Below are positions 29,054 through 35,980 of a DNA stretch of 36,842 nucleotides, one piece after another; position 1 is the stretch's first letter; each line of letters starts with the position of its first letter. Source of the DNA: a bacterium (lineage in GTDB: Bacteria > Patescibacteriota > Microgenomatia > Curtissbacterales > GWA2-41-24). Location of the stretch: the NCBI GenBank assembly GCA_021813125.1, contig JAKALT010000002.1, forward strand, positions 75,424 through 112,265, written 5' to 3'. Both the position numbers and the translations under genes were made by a program. The notes under the pieces were generated by a model that worked only from the letters and a program-made list of their open reading frames with translations, was not told where the DNA came from and made no database searches.

Positions 29054-29617
29054 ATGAAAATTTACTTTGTTACGACGAACCAATACAAATTTGATAAATT
29101 TACGCAGGCTATTGATGCTCCGGGAATTGAAATTGAACAGTTAACCGAAGAAACACCAGAAATTCAGGCGGATAGTAATAAGCGAATTGCAGAATTTTCA
29201 GCTTGGAGCTTGGCTCACAAGTATAATCTTCCGATCTTGAAAGAAGATGTTGGAATGTATATTCGATCATTGAATGGTTTTCCCGGCCCATACATTAATC
29301 AGGTTGAGAAATGGATAGGGACAGCTGGGTTCATGCAATTATTGCTTCGCAAAAAAGATAGGCGTGCTTACTGGGAATACGCAATCGCATTCTGCGAACC
29401 AGGGAAAAAGGCAAAAACATTTATTACTAAATCAAAAGGGACTATCGCTTTAGAGGCTAGAGGTAACAATGGTTGGCGAGCTGATAAAATTTTTGTTCCT
29501 GAAAGACAAGATAAAACTATTGCTGAGCTTTTGGACGAAAATAAATATATTCGCAACGAACATCACTATAAAAAAATGATAAAGTTCCTAACGAAAAAAT
29601 ATGTCACACGACCATAG
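29054..29617 (+). CDS. Ham1/RdgB-like non-canonical purine NTP pyrophosphatase
   Basis: MKIYFVTTNQYKFDKFTQ...LPILKEDVGMYIRSLNGFPGPYINQVEKWIG...GNNGWRADKIFVPE...KTIAEL. Confidence 0.88.
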   Translation: MKIYFVTTNQYKFDKFTQAIDAPGIEIEQLTEETPEIQADSNKRIAEFSAWSLAHKYNLPILKEDVGMYIRSLNGFPGPYINQVEKWIGTAGFMQLLLRKKDRRAYWEYAIAFCEPGKKAKTFITKSKGTIALEARGNNGWRADKIFVPERQDKTIAELLDENKYIRNEHHYKKMIKFLTKKYVTRP

Positions 29618-29738
29618 AACTTTCATATATTCTTTTGTTTTTGCTTGAACCATCATCCCCATCAGCAATAACAATTTAAAGCCACAGAACCACAAGTTTC
29701 GATGTTTGGTCTATTTGATCCACTGGAATTAACGTTGT

Positions 29739-29755
29739 CGCAGAAATTGAAGGGG
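29739..29755 (+). repeat. Cassette-boundary repeat copy 1 (partial): cgcagaaattgaagggg
   Basis: 17/17 identical to the corresponding part of copy 8; lacks the GCGGG half. Confidence 0.7.
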
Positions 29756-29793
29756 TTGCCGTCAAAGATTGTCTTTGTTGAGATTTAATTTAT

Positions 29794-30207
29794 TTATCTT
29801 GGTTTTAACTCAATCTCGCTTTTTACCTGGTCGATGCATACTTTAAAATGGTCGAAGAACCCTTGCCTGCCCAGAATGCCGGATATCAGACCGTTCATTA
29901 ATAACCCATCTTTAAAACCGCATCTGGTTTTTATTTCTTCGCCACCGATGTTGATATAAATATTATCGAAATAATAAATGTCGGCGCTTTCACCGATTCC
30001 ACCTGTTTTTATAAATTCGCCATCTTTGATATTTAAACCCAAAAACACAGCAACATCTTTATCTAAAATACAATAATCCGCCCCGGAATCAACAAGCATT
30101 AAAAATTCCTTTTCCTCGTCGTTTGCCTTAACTTTTGCCGGTATCCAAGGAACGGAAATTGATTTCTTTTTCGGATCCGGGGTTGGGAAGTTTAAAATAA
30201 GGGAATT
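29794..30207 (-). CDS. Retropepsin-like aspartyl protease (copy A); start uncertain
   Basis: LMLVDSGADYCILDKDVAVFLGL...IGESADIYYFDNIYINIGG...GILGRQGFFDHFKVCIDQ. The frame is open upstream of the annotated ATG (30099) and encodes NFPTPDPKKKSISVPWIPAKVKANDEEKEF, matching the layout of copy B. Confidence 0.75.
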   Translation of the reverse strand, partial: NSLILNFPTPDPKKKSISVPWIPAKVKANDEEKEFLMLVDSGADYCILDKDVAVFLGLNIKDGEFIKTGGIGESADIYYFDNIYINIGGEEIKTRCGFKDGLLMNGLISGILGRQGFFDHFKVCIDQVKSEIELKPR

Positions 30208-30210
30208 TCA

Positions 30211-30402
30211 CTATGGGGCTACCGGACCGTAAGATTTCGCGGCCCGCATTAGAACAGGCTCTTTTACCCCTTGGGATTTGGCTTCACTGATTGCTTTATC
30301 TATTGTTTTGCCATGGCCGACTACTTTTTTATAGTCCGGGGATAATGCTAGCCAGCCACTGGTATATTTTTTTATAATCTTTGTCAGGTCTATTTGTTTC
30401 AT
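30211..30402 (-). CDS. DUF5678-like small protein (copy A)
   Basis: GWLALSPDYKKVVGHGKTIDKAISEAKSQGVKEPVLMRA; TATAAT at 30411-30416, 8 nt before the ATG. Confidence 0.78.
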   Translation of the reverse strand: MKQIDLTKIIKKYTSGWLALSPDYKKVVGHGKTIDKAISEAKSQGVKEPVLMRAAKSYGPVAP

Positions 30403-30410
30403 TTACAAAT

Positions 30411-30416
30411 ATTATA
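30411..30416 (-). promoter_or_regulatory. -10 box TATAAT, leaderless-type spacing (8 nt to start codon)
   Basis: TAGTATAAT followed by ATTTGTAA-ATG. Confidence 0.65.
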
Positions 30417-30432
30417 CTATAGATTTTTTGCA

Positions 30433-30451
30433 CGGGCGCAGAAATTGAGGG
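30433..30451 (+). repeat. Cassette-boundary repeat copy 2: cgggcgcagaaattgaggg
   Basis: Matches the consensus GCGGGCGCAGAAATTGAGGGG. Confidence 0.9.
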
Positions 30452-30462
30452 ATTATTTTTGT

Positions 30463-30675
30463 TCAGGCTGCTTGATGTTCGAGCTTTTCGACTCTTTTTT
30501 CAAGATTTTTCGTTTTTTCGCTAGTATCCTCGATGTAACTTTGTAAATCGACCAGCACATCGGTCTTTTTTTGAACATCTATCATGTCGAGTGTTAGGGA
30601 GTCGAGTTTTTGGTTGACAGGTTCCAGCTTAGTATCTAGTAGTTCTTCTATTTGCTTTAGGTCTGATTTATCCAT
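30463..30675 (-). CDS. Small coiled-coil protein
   Basis: Heptad-like MDKSDLKQIEELLDTKLEPVNQKLDSLTLDMIDVQKK...EKTKNLEKRVEKLEHQ; putative promoter TTGATT-N17-TAAATT. Confidence 0.7.
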   Translation of the reverse strand: MDKSDLKQIEELLDTKLEPVNQKLDSLTLDMIDVQKKTDVLVDLQSYIEDTSEKTKNLEKRVEKLEHQAA

Positions 30676-30728
30676 TGCTTATCTAATTTAGAGAGGTTAG
30701 GTTGAAAAATCAAGAGCCAGCTTAGCTT

Positions 30729-30748
30729 GCGGGCGCAGAAATTGAGGG
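30729..30748 (+). repeat. Cassette-boundary repeat copy 3: gcgggcgcagaaattgaggg
   Basis: Matches the consensus; extended identity ttagcttgcgggcgcagaaattgaggg with copy 7. Confidence 0.92.
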
Positions 30749-30785
30749 ATGATAAGAAATGTCTAGTATTTGCTCGTTAAGCCTT

Positions 30786-31217
30786 CTAAACAGAAATTAT
30801 TATTTCTTCTTCGCGCCTATTGAATGTAATTTGTTTAAATTTATCAAAAAAACCTTGTTGACCAAAAAGCGGTACGCTAATCTCCTCACCAAAATCTATT
30901 GTAGTTTCAAAACTGTAACCTTCTATAAATATTTTTATTCCAGAATGCCGGAAAGTCTTAACCCTTTTCCCGCCAATGCCTTCATTTATTTTTTCAATAC
31001 CTTTTCTTAGGCTTATTCCTAAAGCACTTGCAATTTCTGCAGGGAAAAGATTGTAGTCTGCTCCAGAATCAATAAGTGCGCCCATAGGCCCAAACATCTT
31101 TCCGTGTCTATAGTTTAAACTGAAATAAATTATTGGTCTTGCGACTTCCCCAATTTTCTTACCAGATTTATTGACTACAGGAAAAACTTGATAGTAAATT
31201 TTTACTGAGGCTGCCAT
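30786..31217 (-). CDS. Retropepsin-like aspartyl protease (copy B)
   Basis: PMGALIDSGADYNLFPAEIASALGI...EGIGGKRVKTFRHSGIKIFIEG...PLFGQQGFFDKFKQITFNRREEEIIISV; start overlaps the upstream stop (TGATG). Confidence 0.85.
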   Translation of the reverse strand: MAASVKIYYQVFPVVNKSGKKIGEVARPIIYFSLNYRHGKMFGPMGALIDSGADYNLFPAEIASALGISLRKGIEKINEGIGGKRVKTFRHSGIKIFIEGYSFETTIDFGEEISVPLFGQQGFFDKFKQITFNRREEEIIISV

Positions 31218-31402
31218 CAGGGAGAGAATGTAACGTCGAGGGGTGGCACCCTCATCAATACCGGCTTATCAACCTTCTTTGAAGCTTTCTCTAAAACTTC
31301 CTTAAGATTTTTACCGCCTGCGATAATAATTTTTCTATTTTTATCTAAGGCAACCCACTTGTCACTGTATTTTTCGATGCCTTTTATTGGCTTCTGTTTC
31401 AT
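31217..31402 (-). CDS. DUF5678-like small protein (copy B)
   Basis: KWVALDKNRKIIIAGGKNLKEVLEKASKKVDKPVLMRVPP; TATAAT at 31410-31415. Confidence 0.8.
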   Translation of the reverse strand: MKQKPIKGIEKYSDKWVALDKNRKIIIAGGKNLKEVLEKASKKVDKPVLMRVPPLDVTFSP

Positions 31403-31409
31403 GTAATTA

Positions 31410-31415
31410 ATTATA
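31410..31415 (-). promoter_or_regulatory. -10 box TATAAT, 7 nt to start codon
   Basis: GTAGTATAAT-TAATTAC-ATG. Confidence 0.65.
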
Positions 31416-31429
31416 CTACAGATTTTTTG

Positions 31430-31450
31430 GCGGGCGCAGAAATTGAGGGG
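31430..31450 (+). repeat. Cassette-boundary repeat copy 4: gcgggcgcagaaattgagggg
   Basis: Exact consensus. Confidence 0.93.
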
Positions 31451-31465
31451 CTTGGGAAAAAAATA

Positions 31466-33217
31466 TCAATTTTTTAGGCCAGCAGTTTTACTCTTTGCTT
31501 CTATTTCTATTTTCCGCCTGGCTTTAACATCTGCTATATAGTGTTTCAGATCTGCCTTTGTCGGTTTTTCTATATCAGCAAATCTTAGTGACCAAAAAAC
31601 ATATCTAATTTCATCAGGCGAAAAACCTTCTACTTCTTTCGCAAAAGAATCAATGAGTTCATCGGGAAGATCGTAACTATTCGCTTCTGCATGATACTTA
31701 GCTACTTCTTTTCGTTCTTCAACTGAGGGTTCCTGATAAACTAAAATCTTTGCTGTTCTTCCTGGCCTTGTAACAGCTGGGTCTATTACATCCGGCCTAT
31801 TAGTAGTGGCGAAAATGTGCAAATTTGGAGGATACGAATCTGATCCTATCGAGTCTATTTTTAAAAGTTCGCTCGTCGATGCGGAACGCAGACGATCCCC
31901 TGAAACAGCATCTATGTCCTCGACAATTGCGAAAATGTGCAAATCCGGATGATGATCAGCAATTCTTGCAACTGATCTAACATCTACCATATCGCCAGAT
32001 CGCGAAGCGTTCGGGTTAATGTTTAATATTAATCCTCTGGCGTTTTTAGGTAAATTGCTCAGGAATGCTCTAACACCTAAAGACTTGCCAAGCCCTGGTT
32101 TGCCAGCAGATATGATAATCCTCATCTCATCCAATGTTGGATTTTGCTCTTCGGTTTTTGCAATTAAAGCTCTTAGAAAACTTTTCTGGTCATCGTAGCC
32201 TGCTATATCATCAAACGATGCTTGAGTTATTTCTTCGGGAACAAGCTGCGTTTCTACCCCATATGGCGTTTTTTGAACAACAACTTTTAGGACTTTACCT
32301 CGCCTTAGAATTGTTTGGGAAAGTAGATTTTGAATCTCTTCCAAGGTATATTCACCGCTTAGCATTTTACCCGCTAATGCATAAGCTTTGGATATATATT
32401 TCTTGTCGAAAGATGGAATTTTAAAAGGACTAGCTTCCGGAGTCCACCTAACCGGGTATTTACTGCTGTTTTCCTCGAAAGTGGCTACCCTTGCATCAAA
32501 ATCGAATGATTCTACAAATTCTACCGCTTCTTGAAAATAAGCCCTCTGGCCTTCAATAACATCTTCATTGATAGGGACAGACGCAAGAGGGACAGTTTCT
32601 CGGTCATCATCATCGACTTGTTCCGGAATGATAGTGGAGCTAAAAGGTGCTGACAAAAGCAGCTCGGTTAATAAAGCCTGTTTGAAATTTACTTCACCAT
32701 ATAGGGCTACTAAATCACTTCGCACTCCGTGAATGCGTTCAAGGCAAGCCCTTTTGTTGAAAATCACGTCTTCGTCACGACCAATCTGTTTATAGCTTTC
32801 AAAACGCTGATCTCGACCTCTTTCTCTTTTTTGGCCGCTACCTAAGGATAATTGTCTTTTTTTATAGGCGAGATACTGCAGGGAATATTTGCCATCTTTC
32901 ATATCTGCTTGGAGTTGTTCAATGTCATCATCTGAGAGCAAAGTACCATTAGCATACCTATTGCGGATAAATCGGTTTAAAAATGACTGTTCGCTTGCCG
33001 GGTCTGTTTCATCTTGCTCGACAAACCCATAAAAAAGTTGCATTCCGTGTGCTATTTCGGGGTAAAGCCTGGAGATTGTGCTTATGTTGTAATTGGTGAG
33101 TATTCCTACGTAGTTTCCCGGCGGGTGTGTAGCAAAGAAATCTTCTTCTCTTGCCAATATTCCTTTTTCCTCTGCTATTTGGGAATCGCTATTTTGTCCT
33201 TCTGGGCGTTCAAGCAT
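31466..33217 (-). CDS. AAA+ ATPase (FtsH/proteasomal-ATPase-like module) with novel N-terminal region
   Basis: Walker A SAGKPGLGKSLG, Walker B HIFAIVEDIDAVSG, sensor/second-region IFATTNRPDVIDPAVTRPGRTAKI. Confidence 0.9.
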   Translation of the reverse strand: MLERPEGQNSDSQIAEEKGILAREEDFFATHPPGNYVGILTNYNISTISRLYPEIAHGMQLFYGFVEQDETDPASEQSFLNRFIRNRYANGTLLSDDDIEQLQADMKDGKYSLQYLAYKKRQLSLGSGQKRERGRDQRFESYKQIGRDEDVIFNKRACLERIHGVRSDLVALYGEVNFKQALLTELLLSAPFSSTIIPEQVDDDDRETVPLASVPINEDVIEGQRAYFQEAVEFVESFDFDARVATFEENSSKYPVRWTPEASPFKIPSFDKKYISKAYALAGKMLSGEYTLEEIQNLLSQTILRRGKVLKVVVQKTPYGVETQLVPEEITQASFDDIAGYDDQKSFLRALIAKTEEQNPTLDEMRIIISAGKPGLGKSLGVRAFLSNLPKNARGLILNINPNASRSGDMVDVRSVARIADHHPDLHIFAIVEDIDAVSGDRLRSASTSELLKIDSIGSDSYPPNLHIFATTNRPDVIDPAVTRPGRTAKILVYQEPSVEERKEVAKYHAEANSYDLPDELIDSFAKEVEGFSPDEIRYVFWSLRFADIEKPTKADLKHYIADVKARRKIEIEAKSKTAGLKN

Positions 33218-33276
33218 AAAAACTGGCAGGAATTTTTAGAATTATATGTTTAGTGGCTGCTTAAAGCAAATTTCGA

Positions 33277-33297
33277 GCGGGCGGAGAAATTGAGAGG
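33277..33297 (+). repeat. Cassette-boundary repeat copy 5: gcgggcggagaaattgagagg
   Basis: Matches the consensus with two substitutions; flank aaatttcga shared with copy 10. Confidence 0.9.
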
Positions 33298-33299
33298 AG

Positions 33300-33761
33300 T
33301 TAATCAACTGTTGGGTAACTTTTGGCTAATTTGGCAATTTGGGTGATAGCCCATTTTCCAAAAGGGCTATTTAGTAGAATTGTGTCTACATTAGGTGTGG
33401 TATATAAAATAGCTTCACCTGATTGTAAATGGGAAAGTGCGAGACAAAAGCGTCGCCCTGTACTCATTTTGAGAGCTGCTTCGGAGGTTGCAAGCCGAAT
33501 TTCCAATTTTTCTGCTGCTGTGTCCCTGGTGAGTGAAATCCAAGGATTTTCTTCATCAAAACCGGCAGCATTTGCTTCACCGCTAACTGTAGTTAAAATC
33601 CCATGTTTCGGATGAAGAAATCTTAAGCACGTATTGGTTGTTAGCTCGCCCTTTGTGTTTAATCTAAAAAATTCAGCCAACTTTGATTCATCTGGACCCA
33701 TCGCTCTAAATTCTTCTAAAACCTGGTCTGCTTCTGTTTGTGTTGAAGGAAGCTCGTTCAT
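33300..33761 (-). CDS. Hypothetical 153-aa protein
   Basis: ORF bounded by repeats; TATAAT at 33770-33775, 8 nt before the ATG. Confidence 0.65.
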   Translation of the reverse strand: MNELPSTQTEADQVLEEFRAMGPDESKLAEFFRLNTKGELTTNTCLRFLHPKHGILTTVSGEANAAGFDEENPWISLTRDTAAEKLEIRLATSEAALKMSTGRRFCLALSHLQSGEAILYTTPNVDTILLNSPFGKWAITQIAKLAKSYPTVD

Positions 33762-33807
33762 GATGGTGGATTATAAAACTATATATGGTAAACAGCAAAT
33801 TTTTAGT

Positions 33808-33828
33808 GCGGGCGGAGAAATTGAGGGG
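33808..33828 (+). repeat. Cassette-boundary repeat copy 6: gcgggcggagaaattgagggg
   Basis: Matches the consensus; shares agcaaattt...gcgggcggagaaattgag with copy 5. Confidence 0.92.
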
Positions 33829-33893
33829 GTGATTTTTGGACAATTAAATTTTGTTTGACTTAGCAGGCAAAAAACATTATATTCATAAACCAA

Positions 33894-34130
33894 ATGCCAG
33901 AAATATTAAGGTTGTTCCATTTATCTTCAAGACCTCGACGTATGTCCCCAGGTGAGCTTGGGGCAAATTTACGTTTGGCACATGAGGGGCAAGGATTAAG
34001 CCAAAAGGAAATTCTTGCATCGATAGACCAGACCGCTGCGCAAAAAGGTGAAGATCGTACTGCAGTTTTGCACGATTATGTTTCGCAAAACCTTCAATTG
34101 TACTTTGGTGCCCCAAAAACCAAAAGGTAG
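33894..34130 (+). CDS. Small HTH-like protein
   Basis: RMSPGELGANLRLAHEGQGLSQKEILASID resembles a HTH segment; chosen over the antisense ORF 33883-34116. Confidence 0.55.
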   Translation: MPEILRLFHLSSRPRRMSPGELGANLRLAHEGQGLSQKEILASIDQTAAQKGEDRTAVLHDYVSQNLQLYFGAPKTKR

Positions 34131-34170
34131 ATTATTATCCTTTAATTATTTTTAATTGCCGCTTTAGCTT

Positions 34171-34191
34171 GCGGGCGCAGAAATTGAGGGG
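34171..34191 (+). repeat. Cassette-boundary repeat copy 7: gcgggcgcagaaattgagggg
   Basis: Exact consensus. Confidence 0.93.
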
Positions 34192-34200
34192 GTTTAAAAT

Positions 34201-34764
34201 TTAAGAACTTGGGCTGGGCAATAACATCGGGAATGTTTCAATATGTTCGGTTGTCGCCTCGATTTGCCCTAGAAAAGTCTCGACCAAAGCTCTGTTATTT
34301 TCTATTTCTTCCGGAGTTTGTGCGGAAAGTATCTTAGCTAAGTTTTCTTTAGCCACCTGCATCATTCCATACCCACTGAGCCCAAACCGTTCATTTATTT
34401 CCGAAGGGGAATCTATATGGCCGATGCAGTAAGGGCTTTTAAGGTCTCCCAAGACGCAGCCTCCTTCTGTCCTATGGTAAGGACAATCAGTCAACTCGCT
34501 TTCACCCGGAGTTTGCGCATTCCTTACTTCGCGCAATTCTATTAGCGCATCTCTTGCGATGCCTACGAGTTCCTGCTCGGAAGATTCCCTATCCTGATTT
34601 CCACAGCTTCCAACCATATGATAATCATCGCCAGGTTTAGCCCATTTCCATAATTCATACTTTATTCTTGGGCTCATAGCCTCAAACATTTTTTGCAAAG
34701 CGCTAGTGACCTCGCGATATTGGCTTATAACGCCATCGACCGATTCTTGAGGAGTTCTCTCCAT
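34201..34764 (-). CDS. Hypothetical protein with Cys cluster (YkgJ-like spacing)
   Basis: DCPYHRTEGGCVLGDLKSPYCIGHI; TATAAT at 34773-34778, 8 nt before the ATG. Confidence 0.65.
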   Translation of the reverse strand: MERTPQESVDGVISQYREVTSALQKMFEAMSPRIKYELWKWAKPGDDYHMVGSCGNQDRESSEQELVGIARDALIELREVRNAQTPGESELTDCPYHRTEGGCVLGDLKSPYCIGHIDSPSEINERFGLSGYGMMQVAKENLAKILSAQTPEEIENNRALVETFLGQIEATTEHIETFPMLLPSPSS

Positions 34765-34800
34765 AACAGCGGATTATATCAAATTGAGGCTAATTTAGCG

Positions 34801-34822
34801 GCGGGCGCAGAAATTGAAGGGG
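34801..34822 (+). repeat. Cassette-boundary repeat copy 8: gcgggcgcagaaattgaagggg
   Basis: Consensus with one inserted A, shared with copy 1. Confidence 0.92.
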
Positions 34823-34831
34823 CTTTGGATT

Positions 34832-35158
34832 TTAAGAAAACTTATCAATAGCAATAATGGTAGCCGCTAGTGTAGTAGATACGTGATAAAAGGAAAAACC
34901 TACGTTTCTTATAGACATTGCTTGCTGTCTCATGAGAGCCCTCCAATTAGTCGGCTCCGGCCAGTCTTTTGTGCCTATACTCACAACATTATCTGGGTGT
35001 AATGTAGATGCTATTGATTCCCTTACGGATTCTCCCGATGCCCTTCTGTTTCTTTCAATGTAAGTTATGGCACCAACACCAGGAATTAAATCGGGGAATA
35101 TCCTAAAATTTGGCATTGAAATGTCGCTGTAGTCTGAAGTTCTTCGCTCAGCTGTCAT
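34832..35158 (-). CDS. Hypothetical 108-aa protein
   Basis: ORF bounded by repeats; TATAAT at 35167-35172, 8 nt before the ATG. Confidence 0.6.
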   Translation of the reverse strand: MTAERRTSDYSDISMPNFRIFPDLIPGVGAITYIERNRRASGESVRESIASTLHPDNVVSIGTKDWPEPTNWRALMRQQAMSIRNVGFSFYHVSTTLAATIIAIDKFS

Positions 35159-35179
35159 TGTGCAACATTATATCAAAAT

Positions 35180-35196
35180 GCGCGGAAATTGAGGGG
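35180..35196 (+). repeat. Cassette-boundary repeat copy 9 (5' shortened): gcgcggaaattgagggg
   Basis: Matches the right 17 nt of copy 10. Confidence 0.88.
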
Positions 35197-35210
35197 TGAA
35201 ATAATGAAAA

Positions 35211-35921
35211 CTAAATTTCTTTTCCTAATTTCCAGCGTTTTTCAAAGATGTCGCTCATCAGTTTAGCGTAAGGCGGATATTCAAACCTCATACCAATTGC
35301 TTCTTCCTTTATTTTTGCATTGTAGGAGGTAAAGTAAACAATTTTTTTATCAATTATAAAAATACGTGCTTCCATGTTGGAAAAATATTTTACTTTAACA
35401 CCTATTTTCTTCCAGTTTTTAAACATTTGGGAACTGGTTTCATCTAAGTTTTGAACAAGTGCCCTAATTTTTACTCCTCTGCGAGCAGCTTCTTTATATG
35501 AAAGAACTGCCTCCGCCGGTATTTCCAGACCGGATACGATAAAACTTACAGTTTCTTTGGCATTTTTTATGTCCCGACCTATTTCTTCGAGTAAATGTTG
35601 CCTATCTCTTATAAAAGAAATGTTAAGCGGTTTAGCGCTTGGGCCTTTTAAACTGAATGTTTCTTGAAAATCCTTCCGCAATGCAGATTGATAAAGATCA
35701 AAGGAGTCTTCGGCCGGCATTGCTTTAAATTGAACAGGATATTTGCCAACTTTCTGAACTATCCCAATTTCGATCAACGGTTTTGCTGCCCTGTAAACAG
35801 CCGGAGGCAACACATTAAGTTTTTCGGCAATTGCTTTTGCGCTTAGTGGCCCCTCACGAGAAAGCAGCGAATAAACGTTAAGTGCCTGCGGCGGTATGGT
35901 TTTTAATAAAAAGTTCGTCAT
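35211..35921 (-). CDS. TrmB-like transcriptional regulator (HTH + PLD-like sensor domain)
   Basis: PPQALNVYSLLSREGPLSAKAIAEKLNVLPPAVYRAAKPLIEIGIVQKV...ETVSFIVSGLEIPAEAVLSYKEAARRGVKIRALVQ. Confidence 0.85.
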   Translation of the reverse strand: MTNFLLKTIPPQALNVYSLLSREGPLSAKAIAEKLNVLPPAVYRAAKPLIEIGIVQKVGKYPVQFKAMPAEDSFDLYQSALRKDFQETFSLKGPSAKPLNISFIRDRQHLLEEIGRDIKNAKETVSFIVSGLEIPAEAVLSYKEAARRGVKIRALVQNLDETSSQMFKNWKKIGVKVKYFSNMEARIFIIDKKIVYFTSYNAKIKEEAIGMRFEYPPYAKLMSDIFEKRWKLGKEI

Positions 35922-35980
35922 TTGCTGCGTATTTTAACATATTTTGGTTAAAACTTGCCAAAAAGTTAAAATTTCACGAT

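Noticed and set aside
29642-29760. Protein fragment FDGNPFNFCDNVNSSGSNRPNIETCGSVALNCYC on minus overlapping repeat copy 1
   Set aside because: Only ~40 codons, no start codon, upstream stop; could be a gene remnant but cannot be supported, and the 17/17 match to copy 8 better explains part of it.
33883-34116. Minus-strand 77-aa ORF as the gene between copies 6 and 7
   Set aside because: The + ORF 33894-34130 has a more protein-like, HTH-like sequence; the minus ORF looks like its antisense shadow. Not decisive.
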